Shown: positions 39,214 to 49,700 of the stretch, piece by piece
Numbering within the stretch: position 1 is the first letter of the stretch
Layout: every line of letters begins with the position of its first letter
Assembly: GCA_903772945.1 (NCBI GenBank)
Contig: CAICTM010000006.1
Span: forward strand, 124,001-188,000
Reading direction: 5' to 3'
Source of the DNA: Seminavis robusta
Lineage: Eukaryota; Bacillariophyta; Bacillariophyceae; Naviculales; Naviculaceae
DNA length: 64,000 nt
Translations under genes and position numbers: made by a program
Notes under the pieces: model-generated
Databases searched by the model: none
What the model saw: the letters and a program-made list of their open reading frames with translations, nothing else
What the model was told of the DNA's origin: nothing

Positions 39214-40905
39214 TTACGTATTCTTTCTCTGCGGCCATCTTACTCTGTTGCGTCTCCAGAGAATGTCAAAATGTTCCACAAGACGGTTCCGAAAGTCATC
39301 GTACGTAAGGGAGTTAAGAATAATGCTGCCATCCATCGCGTACTTCTGTCGAGTGAGATGGCAATCGTCCATTGGTGGGTTGTTGCGTTCGTCTTCGGCC
39401 ATTGCTTCATCCCTTTGTTCGTTGATTCCCCTTCGCAAGGATTCTTCTTGCCTGGCCATCTGTTCATGATTGCGACTACCGAAATTCCGTAGTGCCTCAT
39501 CCGATAATCTCTGCACTGCGAATGGAGCATATCTCCTCATATCTTCAAGTTGATTGTCTCCGGCCGAACCAATCCATTCGTCCAGTCCATCGGCTTTTAG
39601 TAGCAGATTGTGCAAGGCACAACAGGTGAGCCAGATGCGATCTGCAGCCTCCGGCCCTTCCAGCCTGATCCCCGTCTTCAAAACTCGAAATCTTCCTTTC
39701 AGAATGCCAAAGCAACACTCTGCATCTTTTCTGAAGGACTCTATCCACTCACTCAATCTCTCCTCTGAACGCAAGAGACTTGTCTTCGTGGGAGCTTGAG
39801 TGCATGCCCATTTGTGGTATCCATTATCAACAAGACCCCATGCTCCACTGTAGTTAGCGTATTCCACTTGCGAGTTGCCAGCTTCGCCTTCCCAGGAGTA
39901 CAACCGGTACGTGACATCAGACAGAATCGTTCCTTCATGAAGGCCTGTGAGGAATTCATCGAACAGTACAAGGGTCTTGTCATTCCAGCGAGAAGGATGG
40001 CCTTTGGTTGTGTACAGGATCTGTCGGCGGTGATTGCAAGTGAGGTTGTAAGTGCGTGCAGGGTGGCTCTGCTTGAAACCCATGTTCGCTTGTTTCAGGT
40101 TGTGGGAGCATCGCCACATAACAACGTTTGTTGCATCGGTAGAGAATCCACAGCCATGGAGACCACCTGTGTTGTACTCCTTTCTGTGGGGCTTAAGCTC
40201 TTCTGCAGTTCGTGGCATCACCACATAGAGTGGATACAGAACTTCTGCCCCGAACTTGATAAACTTGTGGAGAAATTGGCGATGGGTTTCCTCGTTTATT
40301 GCTGTGTATTCTTCAAGGTCGTCAAATGTAAGACCACGGCCAAGATACCGAAGGGCTCCCAAGAGCAATAATTCCAGAGGTGAAGACTCCTTTCCAACAG
40401 CATCTTTTGATTGCCAGCGACCAAAGTAGTCGGTATGGGTTTCTAATCTGTCGAACAAGCTGAGAAATTCTGAATAGGGCATACGGAAACGTCTTCTGAA
40501 TTTCTTGTGCCATTTGGTACAGTCGATTGTTGGCGATGCCACGTACATGTAATACCATACTGTCTGCTTGGGCTGGAGGGTTACCTTACGACCTTGGGCA
40601 TCAAAGTAATAGGGCTTAATGGATTTGCATTTTCTTGGGGTACATTGCCTTTTTGTGTTGGATTGGGATTGTACAGAATGACCAGCAGTGGCAACATCAG
40701 TGTACTGATCCTCCTCACCAGCGTCATGGTACAAAGCGTGTAGCATGGACTCTTCGGCATCATCCAAGTCATCTTCCCGCTGCAGCAACCCAATCAATTT
40801 GTCAGCTATAATAGCCCCATTGCCATCATAGCAATCTGCGAGGCAAGTGTCCTCTTCATCAGAACTGTACTCATCCTGATCCAAAGTTGGTGTCTCCATA
40901 TCCAT
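39214..40905 (-). CDS. Harbinger-type DDE transposase (nuclease)
   Basis: 563 residues from ATG 40905; the open frame extends 18 codons further from a GTG only. An acidic N-terminus leads to a helical region with YSEFLSLFDRLETH and GALRYLGRGLTFDDLEEYT, as in plant-type transposon proteins (PF04827). The catalytic residues are visible. The first Asp is in CGFSTDATNV, the second in LVDNGYHKWACT, and Glu in KDAECCFGILKGRFRVLKTG, which is the Harbinger E-x-x-F-G-x-L-K-x-R-F block. ALHNLL follows. All three acidic residues are present, so the enzyme looks functional. It is transcribed towards ORF 37423-39180 and ends 33 bases from it. Confidence 0.9.
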   Translation of the reverse strand: MDMETPTLDQDEYSSDEEDTCLADCYDGNGAIIADKLIGLLQREDDLDDAEESMLHALYHDAGEEDQYTDVATAGHSVQSQSNTKRQCTPRKCKSIKPYYFDAQGRKVTLQPKQTVWYYMYVASPTIDCTKWHKKFRRRFRMPYSEFLSLFDRLETHTDYFGRWQSKDAVGKESSPLELLLLGALRYLGRGLTFDDLEEYTAINEETHRQFLHKFIKFGAEVLYPLYVVMPRTAEELKPHRKEYNTGGLHGCGFSTDATNVVMWRCSHNLKQANMGFKQSHPARTYNLTCNHRRQILYTTKGHPSRWNDKTLVLFDEFLTGLHEGTILSDVTYRLYSWEGEAGNSQVEYANYSGAWGLVDNGYHKWACTQAPTKTSLLRSEERLSEWIESFRKDAECCFGILKGRFRVLKTGIRLEGPEAADRIWLTCCALHNLLLKADGLDEWIGSAGDNQLEDMRRYAPFAVQRLSDEALRNFGSRNHEQMARQEESLRRGINEQRDEAMAEDERNNPPMDDCHLTRQKYAMDGSIILNSLTYDDFRNRLVEHFDILWRRNRVRWPQRKNT

Positions 40906-41134
40906 AGCAGCTCGCCAACAGACTTCCGACTTTTTATGAAACGACTTCTGACCAAACACAGTGGATTTCCCATGTTGGAAGTATCTTTTTAACTCTAATC
41001 TAGTGACGATTTAAGGTTTTTGCTAGTAACGTTATGCACGAATGGCGAACGGGATATTTGAAGAGATTTCGTTTCCAAAAAGGTTTGACGGTATGTGGAT
41101 GGCTGGCGTGGAGATGCTGATTGACTACTTGGAC

Positions 41135-41172
41135 TACCGTGTAATGTGTACCGTGCACGGATAGGGTCGGCT
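41135..41172 (-). repeat. Right terminal inverted repeat of the Harbinger-like element
   Basis: Reverse complement begins AGCCGACCCTATCCGTGCAC. Followed by target duplicate TCA at 41173-41175. Confidence 0.9.
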
Positions 41173-41175
41173 TCA

Positions 41176-41704
41176 GGAACTACCTACAAATGCGCTTCTT
41201 AGATGATCTCGTGTTAAATAAAAGAGCTAAATAAAAGAGCAACATCTAAACACTATACTTGTACCCTTTATTAATAGTCCAGAAAGTAGATGGATCATGA
41301 AGATGGACGCGTCCTAGCTAGCTACTAGTAGCTACTATTCATAGTACCAGGTAGCTATTAATCAATACCGGTACGGTGTACCATGTCATAGCTTGAGTAG
41401 CGATACGGGTAGCCGGTAGCGATACAATGATCCTGCAGAGCTGTTTGCAACTTTGCAACGTTTGGCCCTTAAGTCTTTTTATCGAAAACAATTATAGAAC
41501 GAATCTTTCACCTTCGCCGTTTTTTCGAAGGTTCATTTCTCACTTCCCACACGCCCTCGTCCCGATTGTGGAACAGCCAGCTAGAAGACACGACAAGCAA
41601 GAGAGGGAGGAAAAGCTCCAGCTAGCTAGAGTCGTGCCCATCCTCACTACGAGCTAGCCATCTCGGTTGTCGTTGATTGTGAGTACGTGAGAGAAAGAGA
41701 GAGA
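41176..41704. other. Intergenic, 5' region of the SET gene
   Basis: About 530 bases with GCTAGCTA and ACCGGTACGG-like palindromes (41317-41380) and a GAGAGA-rich leader just before the ATG. No gene. Confidence 0.4.
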
Positions 41705-44053
41705 ATGAGAGAGACGACAAGCAAGATGGAGAGCCGTTGGAAGGTTGTTGGAATGAGAATTCGTCGACGGCGAGACGGTTTTGTGGGTTCAGATCGTTCT
41801 GATGATTCGAGACAGCGTCGTCATGAAGTTGAGAAATGCACAAGACAGAGACGAAGAAGAAGAAGAAGACATTGTCCAGTGACAGCGGCTGTTGCCGTGT
41901 TGGCCATTGTGGGAGTCGCCTTGGCCTCGGGCGACTCAGACGCCACTCCTCCTGAGGATTCCAAGAATACGGATGCGATTGATTCGTCGTCGTCTTTGCA
42001 CCAAGAAGACGAAGAGACTCTGTCTTTTCTATTGGACACTACTAGTACTACTACTACTACAACTACAATCTCCAAAAAGAAGGAACTTCCCTTGCATGCT
42101 CGCACCATGGAAGAAGAACTCCAACTGCATGCCGAGCAGCAACACAATTCCAACGAACGCCTTCAAAGGGAACGAATCTTCAATCAGAAAGAACAAGAAG
42201 ACTATCTACAATTCATGGAATGGTGTCAAAATGTTCTCGGAATTCAAACCAGTCTGGAAATACACACATTCTACTACTACGATTACATGACTGCCATCAT
42301 GACGAATCCTACCACGGACGAAGACGAAAATGGCAATGAGAATGATGATGATGACGACAATTTTGACTCTACTAGAGATACCACGGCATCATCATCAACA
42401 ACATCCAAGAGTAATCCACAACCGGAATGGATCGATCCTCCCATGATCCCCGTCAGAGGACTAAGAGCCACACGAAACATTACACAGGGAGAAATCATCA
42501 TTTCCATTCCATTTCAAGCACTGCTCACCGTTTCCACCTCCATTGATCAGGATCCCGTACTCGGGCGAGTCATGGGACCCAAGGCACGAAAAACGTTTGG
42601 ATGGACACTCGAACAAGACAATACTGGCAATACCAACCTTGAGGAAGATTCTACTACGGATACACCACAAGACACGGTTGACTTTTTTGAACTACCTCTA
42701 CTCGCCATGGCGTTACTGCATCATTACAAACTAGGAACGTCCAGTCCACTCTATCCCTACATTCACATGCTCCAAAAATCACACGTCGAATCCATGCCCT
42801 TTTTATGGGACAAACCAAAACGAAAAAAGCAATACGCCCAACATCATCCTTCTTCACGCACTACTACTACTAGTCGTACCAAAAAGGGAATTCAAACAGT
42901 CGCACGATCTATACGACGCGAAATGAAAGACATGTATCATGCCGTGGTCGATACACTCGTACTCCATCATCCAGAATTGTTTGGGCGACCCAACCATAAC
43001 AACAACACTAATCTTCACAACAACAACAAACACCAACACCACCAACAGTACGATGTTCTCGATGACAATGAATGGGCATTCTCCTTTGAAAACTTTCAGT
43101 GGGCATTTGCCATGGTCAATTCGAGACATTGGCTATTGCCCATTTCCGACTTGGAGGACGATGACAATGACAATGACAATGACAATGACACACCAGCAGC
43201 CCCGTCTCCCATGATGATGCAACCACAGGGAAGTGTTGATGGAGTCCCACCCGCCGAAATGCCCACCGATGCATGGGTGGTAGCACAACGGGAACTAGAC
43301 GAAAACACGACCACGACCACCATGGCACAGCCACAACCGCCACCATCCAAACCCAAAACGTCGTATCATTCCTTTCTCGCGCCGGTCGCAGACCTGCTCA
43401 ATTTTGGACCGCCCTGTACGCGAGGGCGGTACAACCAAGAAACAAAAACGTTTGATGTCATTGCCTCCTGCGACTTTATACCGGGACAAGAAGTCACATT
43501 CTGGTACAGTGACGAATGCGAAGAAATCATCATTGGCAACTACGGATTCACACATCCCATGGTGCCCAAGTGCCCCATGCCAGAAGACTATCAACAAGCG
43601 CGCGACAAGTGGAAACAACGCGCTACCAATCTGCAACGGGCATTGGAGGATGCCTACGAAGATATGGATGTCATGGATACAGAATTGCAACATGTGCAAC
43701 AAGTCCTGGCGGATTGCGACTGTTGTGACAGGCAACAACCGCAATATGCACCGCCACAGGAAGCCAAGCTTCCGAAACAACGACAGGGGCTGGACGACGA
43801 AAGTCTAATACAAGGGAACTATTTGCGTAATCAAGATCCATCACCCAGCCAAATCCGAGGAGGGGGCAGTGGAGGCAATAATCAGATGGAACGACGGAGT
43901 GACAAACTAACAAATGCGCGTCCTCGAAGCAGCCCTGATGGGAGTGGTCGAAGAGGCGGTCATCATCATCAGAGTGGAGCTCGAGGTCGTACTGATGATG
44001 ACGTCGAGCGGCATGGAGTAAGACGCATGTGGGCGGGGAGGAGTGGCTTGTGA
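41705..44053 (+). CDS. SET-domain lysine methyltransferase (Rubisco-LSMT/SETD3 type)
   Basis: 782 residues from ATG 41705; six more codons upstream start from GTG. A basic head (RQRRRRRRRH) is followed by a hydrophobic stretch at about 60-78 (VTAAVAVLAIVGVALASG), a possible signal anchor. The split SET domain is clear: PVRGLRATRNITQGEIIISI at about 248, a long insert with His/Asn/Asp-rich linkers, LAPVADLLNFGP at about 560, and VTFWYSDECEEIIIGNYGFT at about 595-614, the catalytic C-terminal Tyr region. A helical substrate-binding-like tail follows, then a Gly/Arg/Ser-rich end. Members methylate Lys or His of Rubisco, actin or other proteins; the target is unknown. The stop lies inside a sequence duplicated from the 28-32 kb locus, so the last few residues may be acquired. 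Confidence 0.85.
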   Translation: MRETTSKMESRWKVVGMRIRRRRDGFVGSDRSDDSRQRRHEVEKCTRQRRRRRRRHCPVTAAVAVLAIVGVALASGDSDATPPEDSKNTDAIDSSSSLHQEDEETLSFLLDTTSTTTTTTTISKKKELPLHARTMEEELQLHAEQQHNSNERLQRERIFNQKEQEDYLQFMEWCQNVLGIQTSLEIHTFYYYDYMTAIMTNPTTDEDENGNENDDDDDNFDSTRDTTASSSTTSKSNPQPEWIDPPMIPVRGLRATRNITQGEIIISIPFQALLTVSTSIDQDPVLGRVMGPKARKTFGWTLEQDNTGNTNLEEDSTTDTPQDTVDFFELPLLAMALLHHYKLGTSSPLYPYIHMLQKSHVESMPFLWDKPKRKKQYAQHHPSSRTTTTSRTKKGIQTVARSIRREMKDMYHAVVDTLVLHHPELFGRPNHNNNTNLHNNNKHQHHQQYDVLDDNEWAFSFENFQWAFAMVNSRHWLLPISDLEDDDNDNDNDNDTPAAPSPMMMQPQGSVDGVPPAEMPTDAWVVAQRELDENTTTTTMAQPQPPPSKPKTSYHSFLAPVADLLNFGPPCTRGRYNQETKTFDVIASCDFIPGQEVTFWYSDECEEIIIGNYGFTHPMVPKCPMPEDYQQARDKWKQRATNLQRALEDAYEDMDVMDTELQHVQQVLADCDCCDRQQPQYAPPQEAKLPKQRQGLDDESLIQGNYLRNQDPSPSQIRGGGSGGNNQMERRSDKLTNARPRSSPDGSGRRGGHHHQSGARGRTDDDVERHGVRRMWAGRSGL

Positions 44054-44059
44054 GCTTAT

Positions 44060-44152
44060 TCAAAACCAACGTCCAGATTTTTCGCTTCACCGCACCCACA
44101 CTCGACTACAAAGATGTCCTAACTAACAACAGTGTCGGAGCAGTCCTTTCCT
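44060..44152 (+). pseudogene. Fragment of the six-repeat protein gene
   Basis: About 93 bases nearly identical to 31842-31935 on the other strand, encoding FRFTAPTLDYKDVL where the parent has FRFTAPKLDYKDVL. It differs by a short insertion (CTAACTAACAAC versus CTAACAAC) and unrelated sequence follows at about 44152. It sits in the same relation to the promoter copy as the parent gene does at the first locus. Confidence 0.8.
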
Positions 44153-44662
44153 CTTGGGTCCTAACGTCCTTTATTAACACAGGTTTACAGCCTCGGCAAA
44201 CCGGCGCGGCGCGAGAATATAGCTCTTCATGTGCCACTAGCTGGCTACTGGCAGCCGAACGAGCTGGAATTTTGTTGTATCAATGTGCCACTCCTTTTTA
44301 GCTAGCTACTGTCAGTGGAACGAGCTACTCCACTTATTCCTTGACAAATTAGTCGGAGGCAAAAATCGCGTCATTGGTTTACTCCAAAATCCCAATCATT
44401 CGCTTGCTTCCATCGCTCTACCGGCCTCCTCCAGTACGGGTACGGTACTGTAGCTACGGTACACTTGTTGCTATTAATAGCCGAGATTGGATCCATACTA
44501 GTACGAGCAAATAATGTGCATGCGGCACTTCAACCATCAGTGTTTACACTACTAGTAATCCATGCTTCGTGTTCCTTATTTTAATAAAACCCAGATACCG
44601 CCTCAGGAAACAATCCTTATGGTTGCCTTTTTTTAAAAACACATGATGTATATTTATCGCCT

Positions 44663-44962
44663 CAGGGAGTGGAAACGGGACTTAAGCCTGCGTGAAACTA
44701 GCAGTTTCACGCAGAAGATGCTGCGTGAAACTATTGGTTGTATTTGTTTCAGGCGACGTGAAACTATGCGTGAAACTGGCCGTGAAACTGTTAGTTCACG
44801 CAAACTTGGTTCAAACAAGTACTAGTTTCACGCAGGCAAAAAGCTAGTTTCACGCAGAATCTACTGGTGATTACTCGATAGTTTCACGAACGACTCAACA
44901 TAGTTGAAACTAGCCGTTAGTTTCGCGCAGATTGGTGATTTAAGTCCCATTTCCGCACCCTG
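44663..44962. mobile_element. Small non-autonomous element with GTGAAACT motif array
   Basis: 300 bases. Ends are imperfect inverted repeats: left CAGGGAGTGGAAACGGGACT, right (reversed) CAGGGTGCGGAAATGGGACT, both followed by TAA. Inside, GTGAAACT or its complement AGTTTCAC occurs at least nine times in both orientations, often as GCGTGAAACTA. CAGGG termini and repeated subterminal words suggest a hAT-type MITE. No convincing 8-bp target duplication was found. Confidence 0.6.
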
Positions 44963-45265
44963 CTGCAGGAAAATTCCACCCTCAGAATAAAAGATTCTTC
45001 ATTGCTACATGTAGCAACAGTGATTCTGCACCGGGAGCTAGCTACCTACTGTAATACATTTTGAACGAGCTAGAATTTGTATCAGAACTACATGTGCCAC
45101 TCCTTTTTAGCTAGCTACTGTCAGCTGAACGAGCCTTGACAACTTGACAAATTAGTCGGAGGCAAAAATCGCGTCATTGGTTTACTATAGTACTCCACAT
45201 TCCTCCCAATCCTTCGCTTCCATCGCTCTGTTCACTTTCTGCACAAACCAAGTGGTGCAACAACC

Positions 45266-47239
45266 ATGTCGAACGATCCTCATTCCGACCAAGCACCCTG
45301 GGTAACCAAAATCCACATTGTCCCAAGGGTATCAGAAGAAGATGCTAAAAACGTATGGTGGTCCAAAAAGAGGTTCAAGAAGAACAAGCAGATTGTTGCA
45401 GACGAGAGACGCCGGGAAGAGGAGTCCGCTCGTGCTGCCATTGCAGCACCACCAGCGGCAGCTGAAACGGCAGCAACATGGACAGCAACAGCCACTGGAG
45501 TAGCCAACGAAGCTGTAGTGGTAGGTACCCTTGCACAGCTTGTATGCCTCTTCAATCATCATTGTGCATCCAATCTCACTTCTCTCTTCTTGCTCGATCG
45601 GTAGCCACAAATGGCGGTAGTATCGGCCCAAGGAGCTGCTGGTGCCACTGCGGCTGCCACCCGTGTTATTGATCCTCCCACCACCAACAAAACTCCACCG
45701 TCCACCGAAGCTCCATCGTCCAACGAGCAGGATGAAGTTGACGCCGTCCGAAACGGTTCGAGTCTGGCCAATACAAGTCGAAACGAGGAGTCCGCTCGTG
45801 CTGCAATGGCAGCACCACCAGCGACAGCTGAAATGGCAGCGACACGGACAGCAACAGCAACAGCCACGGGAGTAGCCAAAGCAGCCGTAGTGGTAGGTAC
45901 CCTTGTACAGCTTGTTCCGGTATGCCTCTTCAATTGTCATCATACATATAATCTCACTTCTCTCTTCTTGCTCAACCAACAGGCACAAATGGCGGTAGTA
46001 CATCAATCCGACGCCCAAGAAGCCATGGGCCCCCCTCCTTCCCAGCCTCCGGCTGCTTCTGTTCCCAAGCTGAAGACGGCACAAGCTGCTCCCAAGCAGA
46101 ATTCCGCTGCTGCGGCAACAACGACAAAATTGGCAGCCACGGCTGCCCAGCCGGACGTTTCCCAGCCGAGTGCCCCTCCTCCTTCCAAGTTGAAGAAGGC
46201 TCCTGCAGGTCTCGCCTTGTCGGGGGAAGCGGTTGAAATGATCCGAGACACCATCCAAAACGGTTCGCGTTCGGCTGAGACCAGTCGGAAGGAGCGGATT
46301 CCTGCCTTGATGTCCACAAGGCGGTACAACCTCCGGAAACATGTCCTTGCGGCCAAGCAGAGTCGTCTGACACTTCAGGCCCAAGCCAATGCCGCCGGTC
46401 GCAAGCGTGCCCATGGATCCACTCCTTCGATTTCTTCCAAGCGCCCGCGCACCAACAAGAGCAGAAAGACGTTGGTCCAAGAGAAAGCGCAAGTCAATAT
46501 TGTGGGCAAACACAAGCCAATCTTGGGCGAGATTCCAAGGATTGTCCGAGAAGATTTGGGCTCGAACAACCCTGTGGTGACTCTTGGTGGCTTGTCGCAC
46601 TTGGTGGCCGTCACTACTCGGAAAACGAACCTGCACAGGGAGGCTGCCATGGCAATGGGAGCACCCAACATGATAGTGGGAGCCATGTACAGGTTTCAAG
46701 ATAACGAAGCGATCCAGGTTGCCTCAATGAGTTGCTTGATAAATTTGACATCCAAGGATGATGGTATTAATAGTGCCGCAATCAACATTGCTCAAGTGGG
46801 AGGAGTCGAGGCAACCGTCAATGCCATGCTGACCTTTTGCGACTCACTTAAAATCATCAGACGTGGCGTCGGGGTTCTCCTCAACATTGTGGTTGGCAGC
46901 AAGCAAAAGCCAACCATTGTAACTATCACTGGGCGTTTCGTCGATATTCTGGCAGGAATCGAATTGGTGGTTGAGGCAATGGCCACGTTTCCACAAGATG
47001 ACATCGTGTGCTATGCTGGTTGCAAGCTGCTCTGCAACATCTCCAAGTCCCAGAGGTTCCACCCGGACCTCAAGAACAAAGGGGCCATCCGGGCAGTGGA
47101 AACAGCTGCGCAGAATCATCCACACCATGGGGACATCCAGGAGTGGAAAGACGAGTTGGTGAAGAAGCTTCGCTCTCCCAAGAAACCTGCAGCCAAAAAA
47201 CGTGCAGCCAAAAAACAACAACAAAGAAAGTATGGATGA
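45266..47239 (+). CDS. Armadillo/HEAT-like repeat protein, paralogue B, with duplicated exon-intron unit
   Basis: Three exons, 45266-45520, 45605-45892 and 45983-47239, phase 0 throughout, giving 599 residues. Exons 1 and 2 both end with EESARAA, APPA, TATG and VV before gtaggtaccct, and exons 2 and 3 both begin with QMAVV (from CCACAAATGG or GCACAAATGG). Introns 1 (84 bases) and 2 (90 bases) are also similar, so an exon with its intron was copied in tandem. Intron 2 is a multiple of three with no stop, so its retention would add 30 residues. The middle is Ala/Pro/Ser/Lys-rich. From about residue 265 come armadillo-like helices: EAAMAMGAPNMIVGAM, VEATVNAMLTF, IIRRGVGVLLNI, AGCKLLCNISK. A Lys/Ala-rich basic tail ends the protein. 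It shares its core and tail with the gene at 28144. Confidence 0.75.
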
Positions 47240-47907
47240 AGTTGACAGATTTGAGCGGTGAGTAGCCAGAGAAATCGCAACCTGAAATCGTTTGTTGTTC
47301 CATAAAGTGCTTTGACTAACGCCGCTTCTTCATCCATTTCTTGTTCTTAGGCTCCTCATGTCTCAAGCTGGACACCATGGCATTATCTATTGCTGCTGGC
47401 ATGATGGCATATTTATTTCTGTTGTTGTTGTTGTTGTTGCTGCTGTTGCGATGATGCTCGACACTCCTGCACGCACCGAGATGTTTCCACACAGCTCTAT
47501 TGGTTTCTCCGTCCGTGCTTTCTTGGAGGGAGGTCTCGCGTTAAAAAAATAGCTCAACACTGTACTCAACACTCTCTTAGTCTAGTAGCTAGCTAGCTGG
47601 TAGTAGAATTTTCCACTTCGTTCGTTCTCTGGGTTGATGACCGCTTCCACGTGCGCTATCTCGATCAAGATGATGTTACCTCCTTAACAGCCGCAACCGT
47701 ACTCCTCTCTACATCGGCTACTACTACTGTAGTCTAGTGCGAGGCAATGGATTGACCTGGTTCCACGGTGCTGCCATGATGATATGATGATCGCTTCCAC
47801 AGAGTGACGCCTCGGGGCAGGACATGGGGCGACGCCACCACCACTGTAACAACAACATCAGCGAGTGTCGTGGATACCACACCATACCGAAGCGATCGAA
47901 CAAGCTG

Positions 47908-47943
<36 letters not shown>

Positions 47944-48489
47944 GCACTGCTACCGATGCAAAAGCCAACAACGTGAATGCTTGCAATGATCAATATTGAA
48001 TGGCTACTGTTCATTATTCTCTTCTTCAAAACAACAACAAAATATCTTCTCCACAGCCACAACTTCCTCCTCTTTCCACTCTCCTCCAACTCATTTTCAA
48101 TGGAGCCAACCCAGTGTCCAAGCCCTGAGTTGGATCCGTGGACAAGCTTCTCCTTTAGAATAGACGACATGCCCACATCTTCCTTGAGAGCCAACCTCAA
48201 TTTCATGGGATCAATTAACTGGAGAGGTGGGGATCCTGAAGAGAATGGCGTCGACCCAGAAGCTACCAAGATCACTGCATTCTTGCCAACTAGGGCAGTT
48301 GGATCTCCGGATTGCAAGACGACCATGATTTTCAGCCACTTGCTGAGACGTAGAGCGAACTGAAGGTCTTGTACATGTACGCAGTGCATACCAGGTACTA
48401 AGAACTACTATCGGAAAGCTCAAGACTATCCAGAAAGATTACTCTCGAATTGGTAAACAAACTGCAGCAACGGGGCTGCATTGAAGAGT
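47240..48489. other. 3' flank of paralogue B and repeat-rich intergenic region
   Basis: 47265-47350 holds a GT-AG pair (gtgagtagcc ... ttcttag) whose sequence is conserved downstream of paralogue A, so a 3'UTR intron is likely. A (CAA)n array lies at 47905-47943. Two overlapping frames, minus 47724-48389 and plus 47977-48363, have no recognisable motif and I do not call a gene. Confidence 0.5.
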
Positions 48490-49700
48490 AGCTACCGTGC
48501 CTGTTCGACGACTAAAGCCTCAAGACAATGTTGAAAGAGCACAAGTGCCAGCTTCTTTGTGGGCAAGATGTGGAGAAGATCGAAGCGTTCGAACCGGCCG
48601 AAGCGGGGCTAATCAGGTAGATATTTTTCACGCCACCCAAAGAAATGATATGCCTCACGCTGCTGATGCAATCCGTTGTCCACTTTTTTGATGGTAAAAT
48701 CACTAGAATAATTCAATTCCAAAGTCTGGTGCCTTGGGAAACCACTACACAAAATTGGTGACATTCTCGTCCGACGGTAGCAGCATCGTCTTCGGGCAGA
48801 AAGTTCGAACTGCATTGCATTGATTAATAGTGTCGCCATGGGATATGGGAGATCCAAGTGTATGTCCTCCGTTGTTGCTGATTGAGGAAAAACCACAGTC
48901 CTGAACCAATGCCTAGCCTGTACTTAGGAGGAACACAAGATTCGATCCTGTCCGAGCACAAAATGGTGTTGGACTTCGAGTTCTGCATGGAGTTTCCTAC
49001 TTGGAGGTTAAGTCCCATCCTGTGCTGTCCTCGGACTGGGATCACTTGCCCAACATAATGGTTGGACAGGCATGGCAACACTGTTAATTAAGAAGATCTG
49101 CAGTGCTTGTCCAACACGCAAACTGACCAAGAAGCTCTGCAGAAGCATGTTGGATATATTGTCCACAAGAAGGCCGAGATTGGAGCTTGGGAAAGGCTCC
49201 CGTATACAGACCATAAGCCCCCACGATACCGGTACTAGTGGGAGGTAGAGGATCTCGAAAACCGAAGACTGCACAAGCTGCAATCAGAGGAACAAGGCAA
49301 ACAAAACAATCCCAACCTCGCGCGGAGGAGCTTACGATCCATTGTCTTACTGTGATTGATCCCACAACAGGACTGTTCCAGATGACACAGCCAGCTGACC
49401 ACATTGCCGATGTCCTGGAGACGACTTCCATGGCTCACGCGGTATCCATGGCCAGAACAACCTGTTCTGGGCCGAGAGAAAGAAGCCCTTGCAAATTCAG
49501 TACTAGCAATGCAAGCAGCTCTCAAGTGGAAAGAAGCACACATACAACTTTGTAGTGCTGATGAGCAGGTGTATAGCCAGACTGGTCTGGTGGACTTCTC
49601 AGGGATTGCACAATCAAGGCTTTCATGAAGCAAAAGAGCTATGCAGTGCAGGCAGATGGGCGGCTTGAATCGAATCCACACAGCAGTAGTTCCCGGGTTT
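48490..49700 (+). mobile_element. Fossil of a Ty3/gypsy-like LTR retrotransposon (integrase region)
   Basis: A heavily decayed stretch. The only family signature I can see is VIDPTTGLFQM, close to the M-I-D-P-A-T-G-W-F-E phrase of gypsy integrase cores, with integrase-like words upstream. No LTRs, gag or reverse transcriptase are visible. It is broken in many places and looks old. Confidence 0.45.

Larger units (their letters stand above)
37143..41172. mobile_element. Complete PIF/Harbinger-like DNA transposon
   Basis: 4030 bp bounded by 38-bp terminal inverted repeats (37143-37180, 41135-41172) that match at 35 of 38 positions and start AGCCGACCCTATCCG. A 3-bp direct duplication, TCA, flanks it at 37140-37142 and 41173-41175, the target length of Harbinger elements. 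Two long convergent ORFs, 33 bases apart, fill the interior: an accessory protein (+) and a DDE transposase (-). Both are uninterrupted and the ends are near identical, so insertion was recent and the copy may still be active. The left end has an extra hairpin: CCGCACACGGTA is complemented by TACCGTGTCCGTGCGG some 30 bases inside. Confidence 0.88.
44054..45265. other. Duplicated block upstream of armadillo paralogue B
   Basis: From left to right: a fragment of the six-repeat protein gene (44060-44152, listed below), a promoter-like copy (44262-44400), a small inverted-repeat element (44663-44962) and a second promoter-like copy (45068-45225). Both promoter-like copies match the region upstream of paralogue A. 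Between them lies AT-rich sequence without genes. Confidence 0.65.

Noticed and set aside
47724-48389. 221-codon minus-strand frame and the opposing 47977-48363 frame
   Set aside because: Both pass through the CAA/GTT microsatellite or lack any domain, and neither has a convincing start.
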